The notes under the pieces were generated by a model, which did not search any database, had not been told where the DNA came from, and saw only the letters and a list, made by a program, of their open reading frames with translations. Positions 41,046-53,300 of a stretch of 64,000 nucleotides of DNA are shown in pieces. The position numbers were made by a program, and so were the translations under genes. The stretch is taken from contig AP031357.1 in the NCBI GenBank assembly GCA_037833965.1, positions 9,444,001 to 9,508,000 of the forward strand, written 5' to 3'. The number at the start of each line of letters is the position of its first letter. Within the stretch, counting starts at the first letter, position 1. The stretch comes from Marchantia polymorpha subsp. ruderalis. Taxonomy: Eukaryota; Streptophyta; Marchantiopsida; Marchantiales; Marchantiaceae.

Positions 41046-42287
41046 GCGGGATTCATCAAACCAGTAGAAATTACAGATTGGGTTTCCCCTATGGTTTTGG
41101 TGAAGAAAAAAAATGGGAAATTAAGGGTTTGTGTGGATTATAGAAGACTCAATGCCTGCACGCAGAAGGATCACTTTCCCTTGCCTTTTATTACCCTAGT
41201 TTTGGAGGAAGTAGGTGGACATGCTAGATACAACTTCATGGACGGATATTCAGGTTACAACCAAATCTCAATATCTAGGCAGGACGTGCACAAGACAGCG
41301 TTCACGACGCCATGGGGAACTTTTGTGTGGATAGTAATGCCTTTTGGGTTGTGCAATGCTCCGGCCACTTTTCAGAGATTAGTTACTTATATTTTCTCTG
41401 ATCTTTTGTACAAATCGATGACAGTCTTCATTGACGATTTTAGCACGCAATCTAGCATAGGTGAACATCTACAGTGTGTGAGAGAAGCTTTGATCAGATG
41501 TCGTAAAATGCAATTAGCTTTGAATCCCGAAAAAACTTTCTTGGGTGTTCAGAGGGGAGTTTTACTAGGTTACGTGGTCAGCGAGAAGGGACGGGAACCA
41601 GATCCAGAAAAAGTGGCAGTCATAGAGCAGTTGACAACTCCAACCAATGCTAAAGGAATAGCAAAGTTGTTAGGTCACGTTGGATGGTATCGGGAATTAA
41701 TTCCAGACTTTGCTACCCTAGTGATTCCCATCACTCAGTTGCTGAAAAAAGACTCTAAGTTTGAATGGACAGAGTCTTGCGAAAGATCATTTCGGGAGGT
41801 AAAATCCAAGTTGAGTACATATCCTGTCTTAAGGCCACCCGATTGGAACAAACCGTTTCATGTTTTCTGTGATGCTAGCAATCTAGCAGTTGGAAGTGCA
41901 TTATGCCAAGCAACAGGAGAGAAGAACAAGGATCAACCCATTGCTTATGCTAGCAAACAGTTAACACCGGCGGAGAGAAATTATTCTACCACTGAGAGGG
42001 AGTGTCTGGCTATGGTGTTTTCAGTCAAAAAATTTCGCCATTATCTCATGTGTAACCCGGTGGTGTTTTTTGTCGATCACATGGCTATCAAGTATCTAGT
42101 CAACAAGGCAGAATTAAGTGGGAGGTTAGCTAGGTGGGTCTTGTTGCTAGAAGAGTTCGACTACACTGTAGAGTACAAACCTGGTCGAATGCATTTACAA
42201 GCTGACCATTTGTCAAGACTTTCAGAGGAGATAGGAACTCGTCCGGTAGATGACAGGTTGATAGACGAAAATCTTTTTGTAATTACG
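41046..42287 (+). pseudogene. Diverged C-family (C2) pol fragment: RT and RNase H
   Basis: Open throughout from AGFIKPVEITDWVSP to LFVITA. It shows RT motifs (LRVCVDYRRLNAC, FMDGYSGYNQ, MPFGLCNAPATFQ, catalytic VFIDDF) and RNase H (FHVFCDASN, STTERECLAMVFSVKKF, FFVDHMAIKYL). The protein is close to the intact C polyprotein but the DNA differs at many third positions, marking a separate subfamily. The left end is cut by an A2 LTR. The right end is an abrupt junction with the primer-site region of another C element in the opposite orientation; GGCTC is shared by both sides. Confidence 0.88.
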
Positions 42288-44189
42288 GCTCCCGGCAGAC
42301 GCACCATTTTATGTGAGCCAAACCTTCCCACCCTTCAGCGTTTGTAGTCCGGGTGGGGGTTCGAACTCCCATAATCTAACTTCTCTGATCGCAAGCCATG
42401 TGTTCAAAGTGTATCCAAGACAACAAGATCATAAACACTTGCTCGTTCACAGACAATTTATCCAGAACGGAAAATGATAACTTGCTGTCTGCTATCTCCA
42501 CAAGGGCAGCAGACAAACTCTTTGTTACATAAAGATCTAACCCAACTCTGGGTGACTTCCTCAACACTACAGCCGCTGTGGGCTTTCCTAGATCCCAGTC
42601 CCACTCCCAATTCCTACTCAGATTTCAGTATTGATTTCTCAGCTTTCACCTTCAGACCCCACCAGATTCCTCTCTTGGATTCAACTCTCCCTTTCCAGTT
42701 TCCCATTCAGATCCCGACTGTCAGAGTTCAGTCTCAGATTTCACTTCACTCTCAGCTCCCATTCTCAGATCTTCCACTATGATTTCAGCTCCCACTCACA
42801 GATTTTACACTTCAATCTTAGATCCCACTTCAACTTCACTCTCAGATACGACTCTTCACCCACGAGAGTCTGCTTTCTCCTACTTCGAACTCTCCACACT
42901 CTGGTACACCACAAGCTCTCGCACACTGGTACACTACAAGCTCTCCGTTACCAGGCCGAACTCCCCACTTCGAAGTCCAAGGCCGAGACACCCACAGCCC
43001 GCCTGAAAATGCAACACTCGCAATGATGGGTAGCTGCCTACTCCCCTTGCGCAACTACATGCACCGCCGTCTTGCCTTCCCCACTTGACTTCACGCCGCC
43101 GCCGCTGCCACACCTGCACATTCTACATTCCTGACCACCCGATCTCCGCCGGAGGGAATCCTCTTCCGCGCACCGCTGAAGGCATCCACCCGCCGAAGAC
43201 GCACGACCACACCTTTGCTTATCCATAACAGTCACTCCCGACACCCATAACTCACAGATCCTAGCTCCGTTTCACAAGTTCGTGGGCTCGTTGGAACGAC
43301 CAGGTCGAGTTCTTTCCAACGAGACCCTAACTGGGTCAAACCGTTATGAATTGAGAAAGTTATGCCTGTTTTACCCTTCGCCGAAGGCCTGTTACCTGTT
43401 ATCACCGAAGGCGCCGGCACGATGTTCGCCGGTTCGATGTCTTCCGGTTTGATGTCTTCCGGTTCGATGTTGTCCTACCCTATCCGCCGCTTTCGACGCT
43501 CATAACTCAGTGACGCCTTATCCGTTTTAAGAGTTCTTGGTCTCGTTGGAACGAGCGTCGCGAGCTCTTTCCAACAGGATCCTAATCAAATCAAACCGTT
43601 AACAAATGAAAAAGATATGCCGAGTTTACTGTTTCGCCGATGGCCCTTGCACGATGTTCACCGGCTCAGAGTTCGCCGACCCCGAGTTCGCCGAAGGCCT
43701 GCTCGCAGTTGTCGCGAAGTCGTCCGAAGCCGGAGATGTTCGCAGCCGGAGACGTCCGGAGCCGAAGACGTTCGCAGCCGGAGACGTTCGCAGCCGGACT
43801 TGCCTCAACCCTTCCCATCAGTAACTTCCGACACTCACAACTCAGTGATTCCTCATCCGTTTGAAGAGTTCTTGGTCTCGTTGGAACGAGCGTTGCGAGC
43901 TCTTTCCAAGGAGACACTAACTGAGTCAAGGAGTCACACATTGAAAACGTTATGAGGGTTTCACTGTTTCGCCGAAGGCCTTTCCCCGAAGGAACTTCAC
44001 CGAAGGCTCTTCGCCGGAGACCCTGCCCTGAAAGCCCCGTTCCGGACCTTTGCCTACTAGCTATTACACCAACTCCTAATCTTACCAAAACTTCCAGAAA
44101 ACTCCGAGCATAATTTTGCAAGAGCTTAAATCTAAAACTTTAACTCTCACAAGGTTAAAAAGACATGTGAGCATAGTTTTGTGCTCACA
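42288..44189 (-). mobile_element. C-family 5' LTR and primer-binding site, minus orientation, internal region lost
   Basis: The LTR is 42312-44189 (1878 bp) with the primer site complement at 42288-42306. Nothing of gag follows; the sequence jumps to C2 pol. Dyad modules lie at about 43243-43366, 43499-43618 and 43832-43953. The outer end at 44189 abuts CCGAA, the complement of TTCGG, inside a B LTR. The matching TTCGG is at 6864-6868, next to a C 3' LTR in the other orientation. Confidence 0.85.
43243..43953 (-). repeat. Three dyad-symmetric modules (C 5' LTR remnant)
   Basis: Same number and spacing as in the other C LTRs. The GC-rich tandem array between the second and third modules is shorter here than at 5343-5470. 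Confidence 0.8.
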
Positions 44190-44207
44190 CCGAAACTGGA
44201 AGAGTCC

Positions 44208-44236
44208 CAAGGCAAAACGCCTTGATCTACTTTATA
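44208..44236 (-). promoter_or_regulatory. B LTR TATA box and hairpin
   Basis: In minus orientation TATAAAG is followed by CAAGGC-GTTTT-GCCTTG, as at 8608-8636. It lies 33 bp after the ORF stop. Confidence 0.6.
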
Positions 44237-44268
44237 CCCTCTAAGGTTCTAACTAACACTACGCTATC

Positions 44269-46830
44269 CTATCTGCTACTCGCAACACCTGCACGAAACC
44301 AAACTACGCTACTGCACTCTGCAGATCCGGTGCTGCGCCTCCTGCGCGCCGGACTGCTTCGCTCTCTATCTCTACCTTGCCAATCTTCCGACCGGCTGCG
44401 CAACTCCAGACGCCGGAGGGCTGCAGTCACTTCCGACTCCAAGTGCGCCATAGTGTCGCGCGCACCCGACAAGAAGGCTTCTAATTTCCTTTGTACTCGC
44501 CGCCGACTCCGACTGTCACCCTCCGTCAATGCCGCCGCCCGAAGCTCGAACTCCCTGAGTGTGATCTTCTCTTGAGCTGCCACCTCCCAATGAGCGTATC
44601 CTTTTAGACAGTGAGTCACCCGCGTCGCCAACTCTTCTCGCGTTCGGCATCTACCTTCCACCTCTACTAGCTGCATTTCCGCATCTGCGCGCTGCGCCCT
44701 CAAATCCGCGCACTCGGATTGCAAGTTGCGCAACAATTCCTCATCCTCCTTGCGTGTACTTTGACTTTCTTCTAAGGCGCGCTTCTGGCGCGCAAGCTCT
44801 TCTGCTAAGATGCGGTTTTGTCTCCACTCTTCCTGCAATTCCGACTCGATCTTTGCCCGCATTAGCTCGGCATCCGCCCGGTTTTTCGTCGCCGCATCCT
44901 CCCTCTGTTGTTGCAGGGTTTGGTATAGCTTCTGCGTGACCGCCAGGTGCTGTCGGAGGGTAGTGTTCATATCCTGCAATGTTTGGCACCTAGAGGCCCA
45001 AGTGGCCACCTTGCTCCTCGTCCTGCGCTTGACAGTCTCCATGAAAGACTGCGGTTTTCCGGAACCCGAGTACTTGGATGTCTTGCGATCCAGATATCGC
45101 AGGAGTGGAACTATCTGCTCGCACAACACCCGTGTTGGCGTTTTCTGCACAGAGTCCGCTTCCTGCTCTTCCGAGCTCGTCTCATCCTCCGTTTCGAGGA
45201 TTTCAGTCGCCACCAAATCCCTTGGCGACTCCCTGGAACTGTGGCGCTCGGCAGCTTCCGCCGCGACTGCCGCTCCACTCCCTGCTAAAATATCCAAGGC
45301 AGTGGGGGATCCCACTGCTTGAGCCCCTGTTCCGGCTCGATCTTCGGTTTCCGAAGGGGTCGACGCCGCAATGACTTTTGTCACCTTTGCACCGCCCGCT
45401 TCTGCTGCCTGCCCTTCCGGCGCGATCTGCGCAGAAGGCGTCTTCGCTGGAGGTGCGTCCGCCGAAGGCGCCCGCACAATGGTCGCCGGCCCTGTCCGTC
45501 TCGCGGTCGGCGAATCTGGCCGACTCTCTGTTGACCGACTCGCAGTCGGCCGACTAGCAGTTGTCCGACTGGCAGTCGGATCTACCTTGCGCGTCTTCAC
45601 TCCACTTGGCCTGCTTGCTGGCGGCGTTTTCCCAGAAGCGCCTTCCGCCGAAGACGACCCTCTGGGGGTTGTTGGCTCGTCAGCCAAACTCCCTTCTGCT
45701 TCCGGCCTGCTGTCCGGTTCAACGCGCTGCTCAGTCGGCCGTCCTTCCGTTTGTCGACCTTCAGTCGCCCGACTCGTAGTCGGCCGACTGTCAGTCTGTC
45801 TGTCTTCTTCCGAAGGCATCGGTGCCTTCTGCGCAGAGGTATTCGCCGACTTCCCAAGAATCTGCGCGATTATCTCCTCCTGCGTGGGCAGGATACTCCG
45901 CCGGACCGGAGTACGCCCGGTCTCCTCAGTACTAGTTGGCACTTTGCGTGCCCTCTGTTTCGGTCGGCTGTGAGGCTCGTTGGTTGGCCGACTCCGAGTC
46001 GGCGCAGCTGGCACTTCCGGCTGCCTGTCCTCAGGTCTCTCATCCCATTTCCGCTTTCGCGGAGCGCGCTCACTTCGGCGTTCTTCTGCTGCTCTTGCTG
46101 GAGGCGGAGCCGGAGTTGGACTGGCAGGTGCCTCGTCCGGATCCGTGTCTACTTCGGCCTCTCGCGAGTATCTACCTGGATAGCTCCGGGTCAGCAGCGG
46201 AAACCGTGTCCGCTCTGAATTTGTCAAACATCCCATTGCCCGATAAAACACAATCAGGTAAGGCGAAAGATGATTGAGGGTTCCTCCTCTCTCTTCTTGC
46301 GCATGTTGGCGCGTCACCTTCCACAGGAGCCGTGCCCAATGAACTGGAGCTCCTGACAACACTAGCTCCACAAATCCTACTTGCCAACCATGCATGTAAG
46401 CGGTCTTGGTCGGCTGCAATATCTGCAGCAATGCAGTCGCAACATTTCTCCGCAATCGATCTTTGTAATCCCGTGTCCGGAAACCGTTCTTGGGATGCCT
46501 GGCAACTTTGAAAAGCTCATTGTAGGAGATTTCTTCCTCCTTGGACACCTTCACGCTATTGGCCTCGAAGAGGAGAAACCCTTCCTCGCCGGCACACCTG
46601 CCCAACACCTGCGCCCAGTCACAAATGTCCCACCTCTCTGGATGTGGGCGGAATCCGCGCGAGGGCTTGTGTCTCTCCTGCAGATATTCGCGCACCATCT
46701 CCGGACATGTCCAGTTCCATCCCTACAGGAGGAAATCGAGCTTCAGCCCTGTTAGCACATCTTGGAATGCGCGCAGACCGATCTACGGCACTCTGAGTGG
46801 AGACACTCGCAGCTGGGGGACCTTCGACAT
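44269..46830 (-). pseudogene. B-type LTR ORF, full length with one nonsense codon
   Basis: The natural start is MSKVP at 46830 (compare 61094). Codon 36 is TAG (46723-46725) where the other copy has the first Trp of WGWNW, so the open stretch from the next Met is 809 codons (46698-44269). Domain order is as in A2: conserved N-terminal domain (DWAQVLGRCAGEEGF, DYKDRLRRNVATALLQIL, VHWARLLWKVTRQHAQEERGGTLNHL), linker with SRTTASRPTAS-like Ser/Arg/Pro repeats, acidic EDETSSEEQE, VPLLRYLDRK, and coiled coil with LQEEWRQNRILAEELARQ. It ends SSVVWFRAGVASSR. B and A2 proteins are clearly homologous at both ends and differ in the linker. Confidence 0.75.
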
Positions 46831-47633
46831 TGTGTTTCCTACACACACAGACGTTCTCCCTTCCGCTCGCTCTCTCACAATCGCCGCTGCGAATCGGCTG
46901 CTCAAGCATTGACTGCAATCACTCTCTCTTCTCTTGCGCGCTCAAGTTCGCTAATTCTCTGCAAGGTCTTGTCAAGATCCTTGCGCAACTCGTCTCCGCA
47001 CTCTCTCCTCTCACTGCAGGTCTCTCCGCCCTTGTGCGTAATCTTGGAAGCTGGAAATCGAAAAATCAAGAATGAGAGAATGAGACTGGAGAGCAGTCTC
47101 TTCTTCTCCGAATTCAATATCGTCCAACAATCTTACTGGTTACAATTACGCAGCCGGCTATACTGCCTAACGGTTCGCCCTCGCATGCTCGAATTCACGT
47201 CTCCGCACTGCGCGCATTCGCATGCGTGAATGTTGAATTCTCCCGCCGCCACCGTCTTCCGGACTCGAGTTCGCCGCAGTGTATGCGTCGGCTATGTTGT
47301 CTTTTCCTAACCTGACCATCGCCGGAGGCGTGTCGCCGCTGGCGTATTCCTTTTCCGTCGGCGCCTCGCTGGAGGCGCACATCAAGTCGGCGCATATCCC
47401 GCCGTCGCAAATCATGCCAGCGCATCCGCCTATCCGCGCCACGTCGGAGGCGTACATCCGGCCGGCGCTTTTCTTCCGTTGCGTAGCCGCCAAAGGCGCT
47501 TCCGCCTCTGAGTTGATTTCCTCCCATGAGCGCGTGATTCCGCCGAAGGCGCATCGCCGAAGGCGTACTGGAGTCCTTTCCGACTGTGAACCCTAGCGCT
47601 AATGGCGCATGTCCGGCTACGAGTTTTCCGATG

Positions 47634-47755
47634 CTCATAACTTCTTCGTCCCTGATCCATCTTTGACGCTCTTGAGCTCGTTAGGACGAGCGTCCCGAGC
47701 TCCTTCCAATGCGACTTCAACCAACTGGAACTACCGTGTATTCTGATCGTTATGA
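47634..47755 (-). repeat. Dyad-symmetric module in B LTR
   Basis: Outer CATAAC/GTTATG arms are conserved; the inner stem is weaker than in A and C LTRs. Confidence 0.65.
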
Positions 47756-48075
47756 AGGTTTCCCCTTCCGCGCTAGCGGCGCATCGCCGAAGGCGCACTC
47801 ATGGTCGGAAGCCTTCAGAGGTCCATGCCGTTCTTCTGACGTCTTTAGCAAAATCTCCTCTGGAAGCGCGTGAGTAGAGACACCTCAGAAAAGGAGCTTT
47901 TGCCGAAGGCGCCGAAGACATTTGGCGCTGGTACTTCGCGATTCTTTGTGACCTCGTGACGATCTCCTCAATCCACTCTATTTAACGTACCCTTTTCTAA
48001 CTACAGACACTGCTTCGGTACTTGTTTTCTAGAACTGTTTAAATTCTACAAAAAAACAAAAAGTGTGTTACCACA

Positions 48076-48260
48076 GCATCCTCCGAGCGGCCTCCGAGTT
48101 GAGCACTGCAGTATTTCTGGGAGTGACAGTCGCCTGAGAATTCAAACTCTCCAAAAGTCTGTTAAACGTGACACTTTGTACTCTGTGTGTTGCCTCTATC
48201 CCTGTGGGTTCGACTCTTTTACCACCATACTGCAGTTTTAGCCTTTGGTGGATTATTGCA
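48076..48260 (+). repeat. 3' end of the older B LTR
   Basis: 185 bp from GCATCCTCCGAG to TTATTGCA. It is the missing end of the B LTR at 7778-10444, in the opposite orientation. It also marks the border between the retrotransposon cluster and the AT-rich island. Confidence 0.75.
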
Positions 48261-49629
48261 ATAACATATTTGAAATGAATAAAAAAATGTAAATAGTACA
48301 GATGTATATTCATTTTCATGATTCGATACTAAAAAATCTCCAAATTTCTATTATATTTGTATGTTTTCACCTTAGATTATATTTTCATTGAAAGTAGAAG
48401 ATCGAATTGATGTTAAATTTTTCTATTAATTATTTTGTTCTCATTTTGTGATGCAAATATTTACATCTCATGGCTTAATTTCTGTATGTTTTTTTTAAAT
48501 TAATTTCATTCATAATTGCACCTAAGATTTGATTCATATTATGTGATATACTCAGGTTTTTTTACACTTACTCTAATGCAAGATAAGTATGACAATTATC
48601 CAGCTTCTCAAAGAAACCATAAAAGATAGTAAAGTTGATCCTATATCAGCTCTGCATTATTTTTCATCATGAAATTCTCCCAGGTAAATCTCTCCATATT
48701 CTTTTGTTAAACATTCTACTAGATTTTACATACGTTTTGAGATAAATAGAGACGAATAATTCAGGATTCAAATACATCAAAATTTCAATATAAAATATCA
48801 TTGATAAAGTTTTTGGTTTCTTTATTAACGATTAAAAATATTAATGGCATATATAAGTTCATCATTCGAGTAAAATCATCCAAACATACATTCAATTATG
48901 ACACAATGTATACTCAAAAATAACATTTTTCTAGCGAAGTTTACTGTCAAACAGATTACAGATAGATCCTTGCAATGTTGAATTCCTATCAAACACTTCC
49001 ATAAATAAAGTAATTCAAAACCAGAATTTTTCACCTCACTCTCTTGTTACATGCAAATCAATGATATTTTCATATCTCTCTACAAAAATAAAATATATCA
49101 TCACTCTATTATTATTCCATGAGATGTAGTCGAAACTTTTAAAAATATCAAAAGAGTTTTGATAAAATTAGAAATAAAAAATAAAATTAATCCAAGGATG
49201 AAATACAAACTATATTTGAAATTTTCTATTTTTATTTATAAAAATTTCTTCCAATAATTACAAAAATATCTCATATTTATTATTTATTTCACTTTTAGTT
49301 AATTTTTGACACGAAAACTATATTTAACAACCCCTGGATCTTTTATTTGTTATTTTCAACTAACACATCTAATCTTTATACAGTAAAAAAAACATATTTC
49401 AATAGTGTCAAATATACATAATCTATTATAATTCAACTTTATCTTAAATAAAATGTATTTAAATATTATGATACACTTTGTAATATACTATAAATATCAA
49501 TTTAATTTAATTATTATATTTTTGAATATATATATATATATATTATTTATCATATCAATATATAAGAACTGTATACTTAACTTATTCAAAATAAAAAACC
49601 TCCAACCAAAAAAGACTCATATCTACAAT
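48261..49629. other. AT-rich intergenic DNA
   Basis: Strongly AT-rich, no coding potential that I trust, no LTR-family sequence. It contains an AT dinucleotide run near 49526-49546. Confidence 0.6.
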
Positions 49630-50364
49630 TTAGTATGAGTGCAAAAGCCTTACCACAAGAACCGAGCTACTTAAAATTTCAAATATTTTACCTCGATATA
49701 ACGATTGACTTTGAATTGTTCTCACATAAACAGTGCTTGAGTTGACACTCAAACAGGCGCAGATACGCTGGACACCAACTATCATTTCAAATATCTTAGA
49801 GGAGAGCACCGACCCCACATGCTCATCATTATACACGGCAAGCGTCCAAGTGGGCCAATAATTCTGGTTGGTGAGGCTCAGAAACCACTGCCTGACAGTT
49901 CATGTGCATGCCCATCGATTGTCTTCTTCCAGAGGTGTAGGTTGAACGGCGAATGTTGGTCCAGGCTCTTCGGATTTTCTACTCGTGATTTCTGTGCTTT
50001 TTCACATTCCCAGCACTTCGTCCCCTCATGACTTTGGTTTACACCAGTCTTGATTCTCGACGTAGTCACTTCGTTCTGCGGTGCGTGCGGAAAACATGCC
50101 TGAGTTTCTTTCGATTTTCTGCAGATTCTCAATCCTTCATTTTGATTGCAGGAAGGTTTGAGAGCTTTAGTTTGAATATCATGCTGAGATTTATCGCCAG
50201 GTTGAAAGCTGAGAATGAAGTCGGAACGAGGTCCTGGCAAGAACTGAATTGAGCTGAATCTTTTACCTTGATTTGAGCCGCAGGAGCTAATCTTCTACAG
50301 CTTTTGCTTCGAGCTTCCTACAACTTTTCTTGCTGACAAGTGTGAGCAGCTTCGTTTTGGCCAG
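49630..50364 (+). other. Candidate 5' untranslated exon of the F-box gene
   Basis: A block of balanced base composition between AT-rich stretches. It ends in a good splice donor, CCAG/GTATGG at 50364/50365. The next plausible acceptors are TTTTTCATTGTAG (53793) or TTGTAG (53802), about 60 bp before the F-box start codon. A leader exon joined over a 3.4-kb intron would fit, but no transcript evidence is available and the exon start is not defined. Overlapping small ORFs on both strands look fortuitous. Confidence 0.3.
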
Positions 50365-53300
50365 GTATGGCGTCTACAATAATTTTGATCAGTTTTTCTT
50401 GCTTGAAAAACGATTTATGAATCCGATGTTTTGTTGGTTCGATCATTTTAGAGGTGAAAGAACTGTTTTTTAGCAAACGATATGAAGTTTTGAATCTTAA
50501 AATTATCCTTTTGATCTATGATTGTGAAACTTTAGAGCTGAATGTTATATACCCAAACCATGTTTTAAAATGTTCTGAAGAGGATTTAGCGATATGGACA
50601 ATGAGACTTCAATAATTCCAAGGCAGTATTCCAGCTGTTCTCAAAATCCATGTTTTCAAAAGAAAGCCAGGTGGAAAGAATCATAATGGATTATCGAGCA
50701 TGTGCATGAGATAGCATTAGCATGCATGATGACAACAGACCCGTCAGAAAAAAATGAATGTGAGATAAGGTGTATTATCTGATACTTAAGGTGATTGTTT
50801 ATTGAAAGGTATGCTTGTGAAGCTCATCTTGCAATGCTTATGAACAAGCTTAATAAATCAATAATCAACCTTATGATCATCTTGCAGAAGATTTTTGTTA
50901 GTGCTGAGTTGTCCAAAATGATTCAAGATTTGGCATGACAAAGCTTTGTTATCATACAACTCGGTCATGTATATACTTGAATTTATTTATTTAAGTATAT
51001 ACAAGATCCTTTATATATATAGGATCACAGTCATTATAAAAATTTTCGTTATAATCGAAGGATACATTTCAAAATTTCATTTCGTTTTCCTAAAGAAGTA
51101 TAAATTCAAGCATTTTCCCTTCACTCTTATTCTCATTAGCATAAAGAGTTTATCTAGTATTATAAAATTTGACTAACTCATACGATAGTCCACTATAGTG
51201 ATTAATATTCACATCTTTCTTTGAATAAAAATTAATCTAGTGACATGAAAGATTACGTCCGTCATTCACTCTATAGCTTAAGTAAACGTCTACAACCTTT
51301 GTAAAATCCAATCCTACATGTACTTGAAACTGATATATGTATGACTTGGTTGCTCATGGATACACGTCTAAGCATTGCAAAAAAAATAAATATTAAAAAA
51401 ATAAAATATTGAGCCCTTCATATTATCAGATGTTTCTAAACTAATAAGGAGAAAATATAAGTAGTGGTCTTAAGTCTTATCTAACGTTGTCTCCTATTCT
51501 ATTGACCATAATTTTGAACAAGAAAATGTTGTCGATGTACACTTTGTTCACTTTATTCTGTTTGGATATACTCACTACATTCCATAAAGACTATATGTGT
51601 TCATTATGGATTAAGGACCAAAATGAACACGGGACATGTTCCAGCTTTCTGTTTTGAAGACTACAAAGTAACTTTAATTTATTTCTTTATTTTTCTTTAT
51701 GTTGATTGGTTGATAGAAACCTCGACTTCCAAAATACCACTTTAGTATGTTCGAGACTGGAGAGTAAGCTTTATTTTCTCTTTACCAGTCTACATGTTTT
51801 TTTTGTAAGGACAAGACTTGAAAAATGATCTGTTGAAGCCAAACAAAAAAGATCAATGTCTAAAGCATAGTATTAGATTATTACATGGATACTCCTCGGG
51901 AGCAAGGACCAATATTTCTCCTTTTTTCAAATTCAAATTTAAATCTCAAAATGGAGCTAAAGTGAATATTGTCAAGGGAACATACATATCACATATATGA
52001 AAGACTGTGATGGGAGCAAGAAAAGAAGCTCTATTTTGAAGAATTTATTCCAACTAAAGCTCCTGTTCTTTTCTTGAATCACCTACCTAAAAGTAGAAAC
52101 AAATTTCTATGAGGTTTTATAGGTAAATTTTGGTCTAACAGGTCGTAAATTGAATGGTTTCTTTGTTATTCTAGGAGATCCATGACCCAACTATCAGAAT
52201 ATTGCATTGAGATGTTACGTGTTGTTTGCTTCCAGCTACTATTCAAGTGGCTCACACATATACATCCTACATGTCCAAGGTCTGAAGAGATTAGACTAGT
52301 TCATGAAATAGGGGTGGAAAATTTATATACTTCATTACAGCTAATGCATTATGATTCAAGTTGATATTAGAACATCATTATTCATCGTTCTAGTGCTCTG
52401 GACAGTAGCTAGGAGAAGTTCTTTAGAATCTTTTTCCTGGTCAATGGATGAATGACTGGTAATGTATTTTTCAACCTTTTGACCGTTTTGTTCCCACGAG
52501 CTTGATCTAGTTACCATTTATCATTTATATGAATGCATTGTATCTATTATTGGCATGGCAATGTTTCCTATGTGTTGCCACTTGAACGAAAAGGTCAATC
52601 TAGTTCATGCCTCACAAGATATAAATTTTCTTTAGATTCGTATTATTCATTTCTCTTGTTAGACGTTGATTCAATCCAAAAACTCGTACGGTTTTTCTTT
52701 CATGAAGAAGGTAGAATATGAGAGAAGCACTTATGGTATTTTCATATATAAGCAAATTCTTCACTCAAGGAAGTTATTGAAGCTTTCAATGGGAGGGTGG
52801 TATAGGATGCATATTGTTGAGTTGATTAGGATCTAGTGGAAAAATAAGTTCATCTAAGAAACCATAAATCAAAATAAACAAATCAAACCACAATTTTCGA
52901 TTTCTGTTTTCTGTAAGAACTTATTTCCTCTAGTACGTATGAGACTGACACAATATGAAATAATACTGCTCCTTGAGAGTTAGAGGAATTTTGGGTCGCT
53001 TAATCCCAGTTTCTGATTTAAAAGTTTTTTTATAACATTTGATGATTAAATTAACAATATGTATATAGGAAATTTTTTCCTGTTGCGATCTAATTTTTCT
53101 CTATTTTTCTAGGTTTACAGGTAATGGTTGTCCTTTTCAGGGATATTCCTAACAGCTGTGAAATAATAATATATCTTCCTAGCTTGAAACTGGATAAGAA
53201 ATGTCTTCTTTCAATCCATGTCTTATAATTACGGAACATCTCACTTTTCTGGTTCGTGGGACAACAAACATTTTTTTCCGAGTCAAATTTCACGAAACTT

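Larger units (their letters stand above)
44190..48075 (-). mobile_element. B-type LTR, 5' half, minus orientation
   Basis: It begins (minus) TGTGGTAACACAC at 48075, flanked by GCATC at 48076-48080 (GATGC in LTR sense), contains one dyad module (47634-47755), the B ORF and TATA/hairpin (44208-44236), and stops at the TTCGG site where a C element was inserted. The other half is at 6864-7777, also flanked by GATGC. Together they make an LTR of about 4.8 kb with an ORF and no gag-pol, i.e. a solo LTR. Confidence 0.8.

Noticed and set aside
49878..50240. Minus-strand 120-codon ORF with a few Cys/His
   Set aside because: No recognisable domain, and it lies opposite a likely leader exon of the F-box gene.
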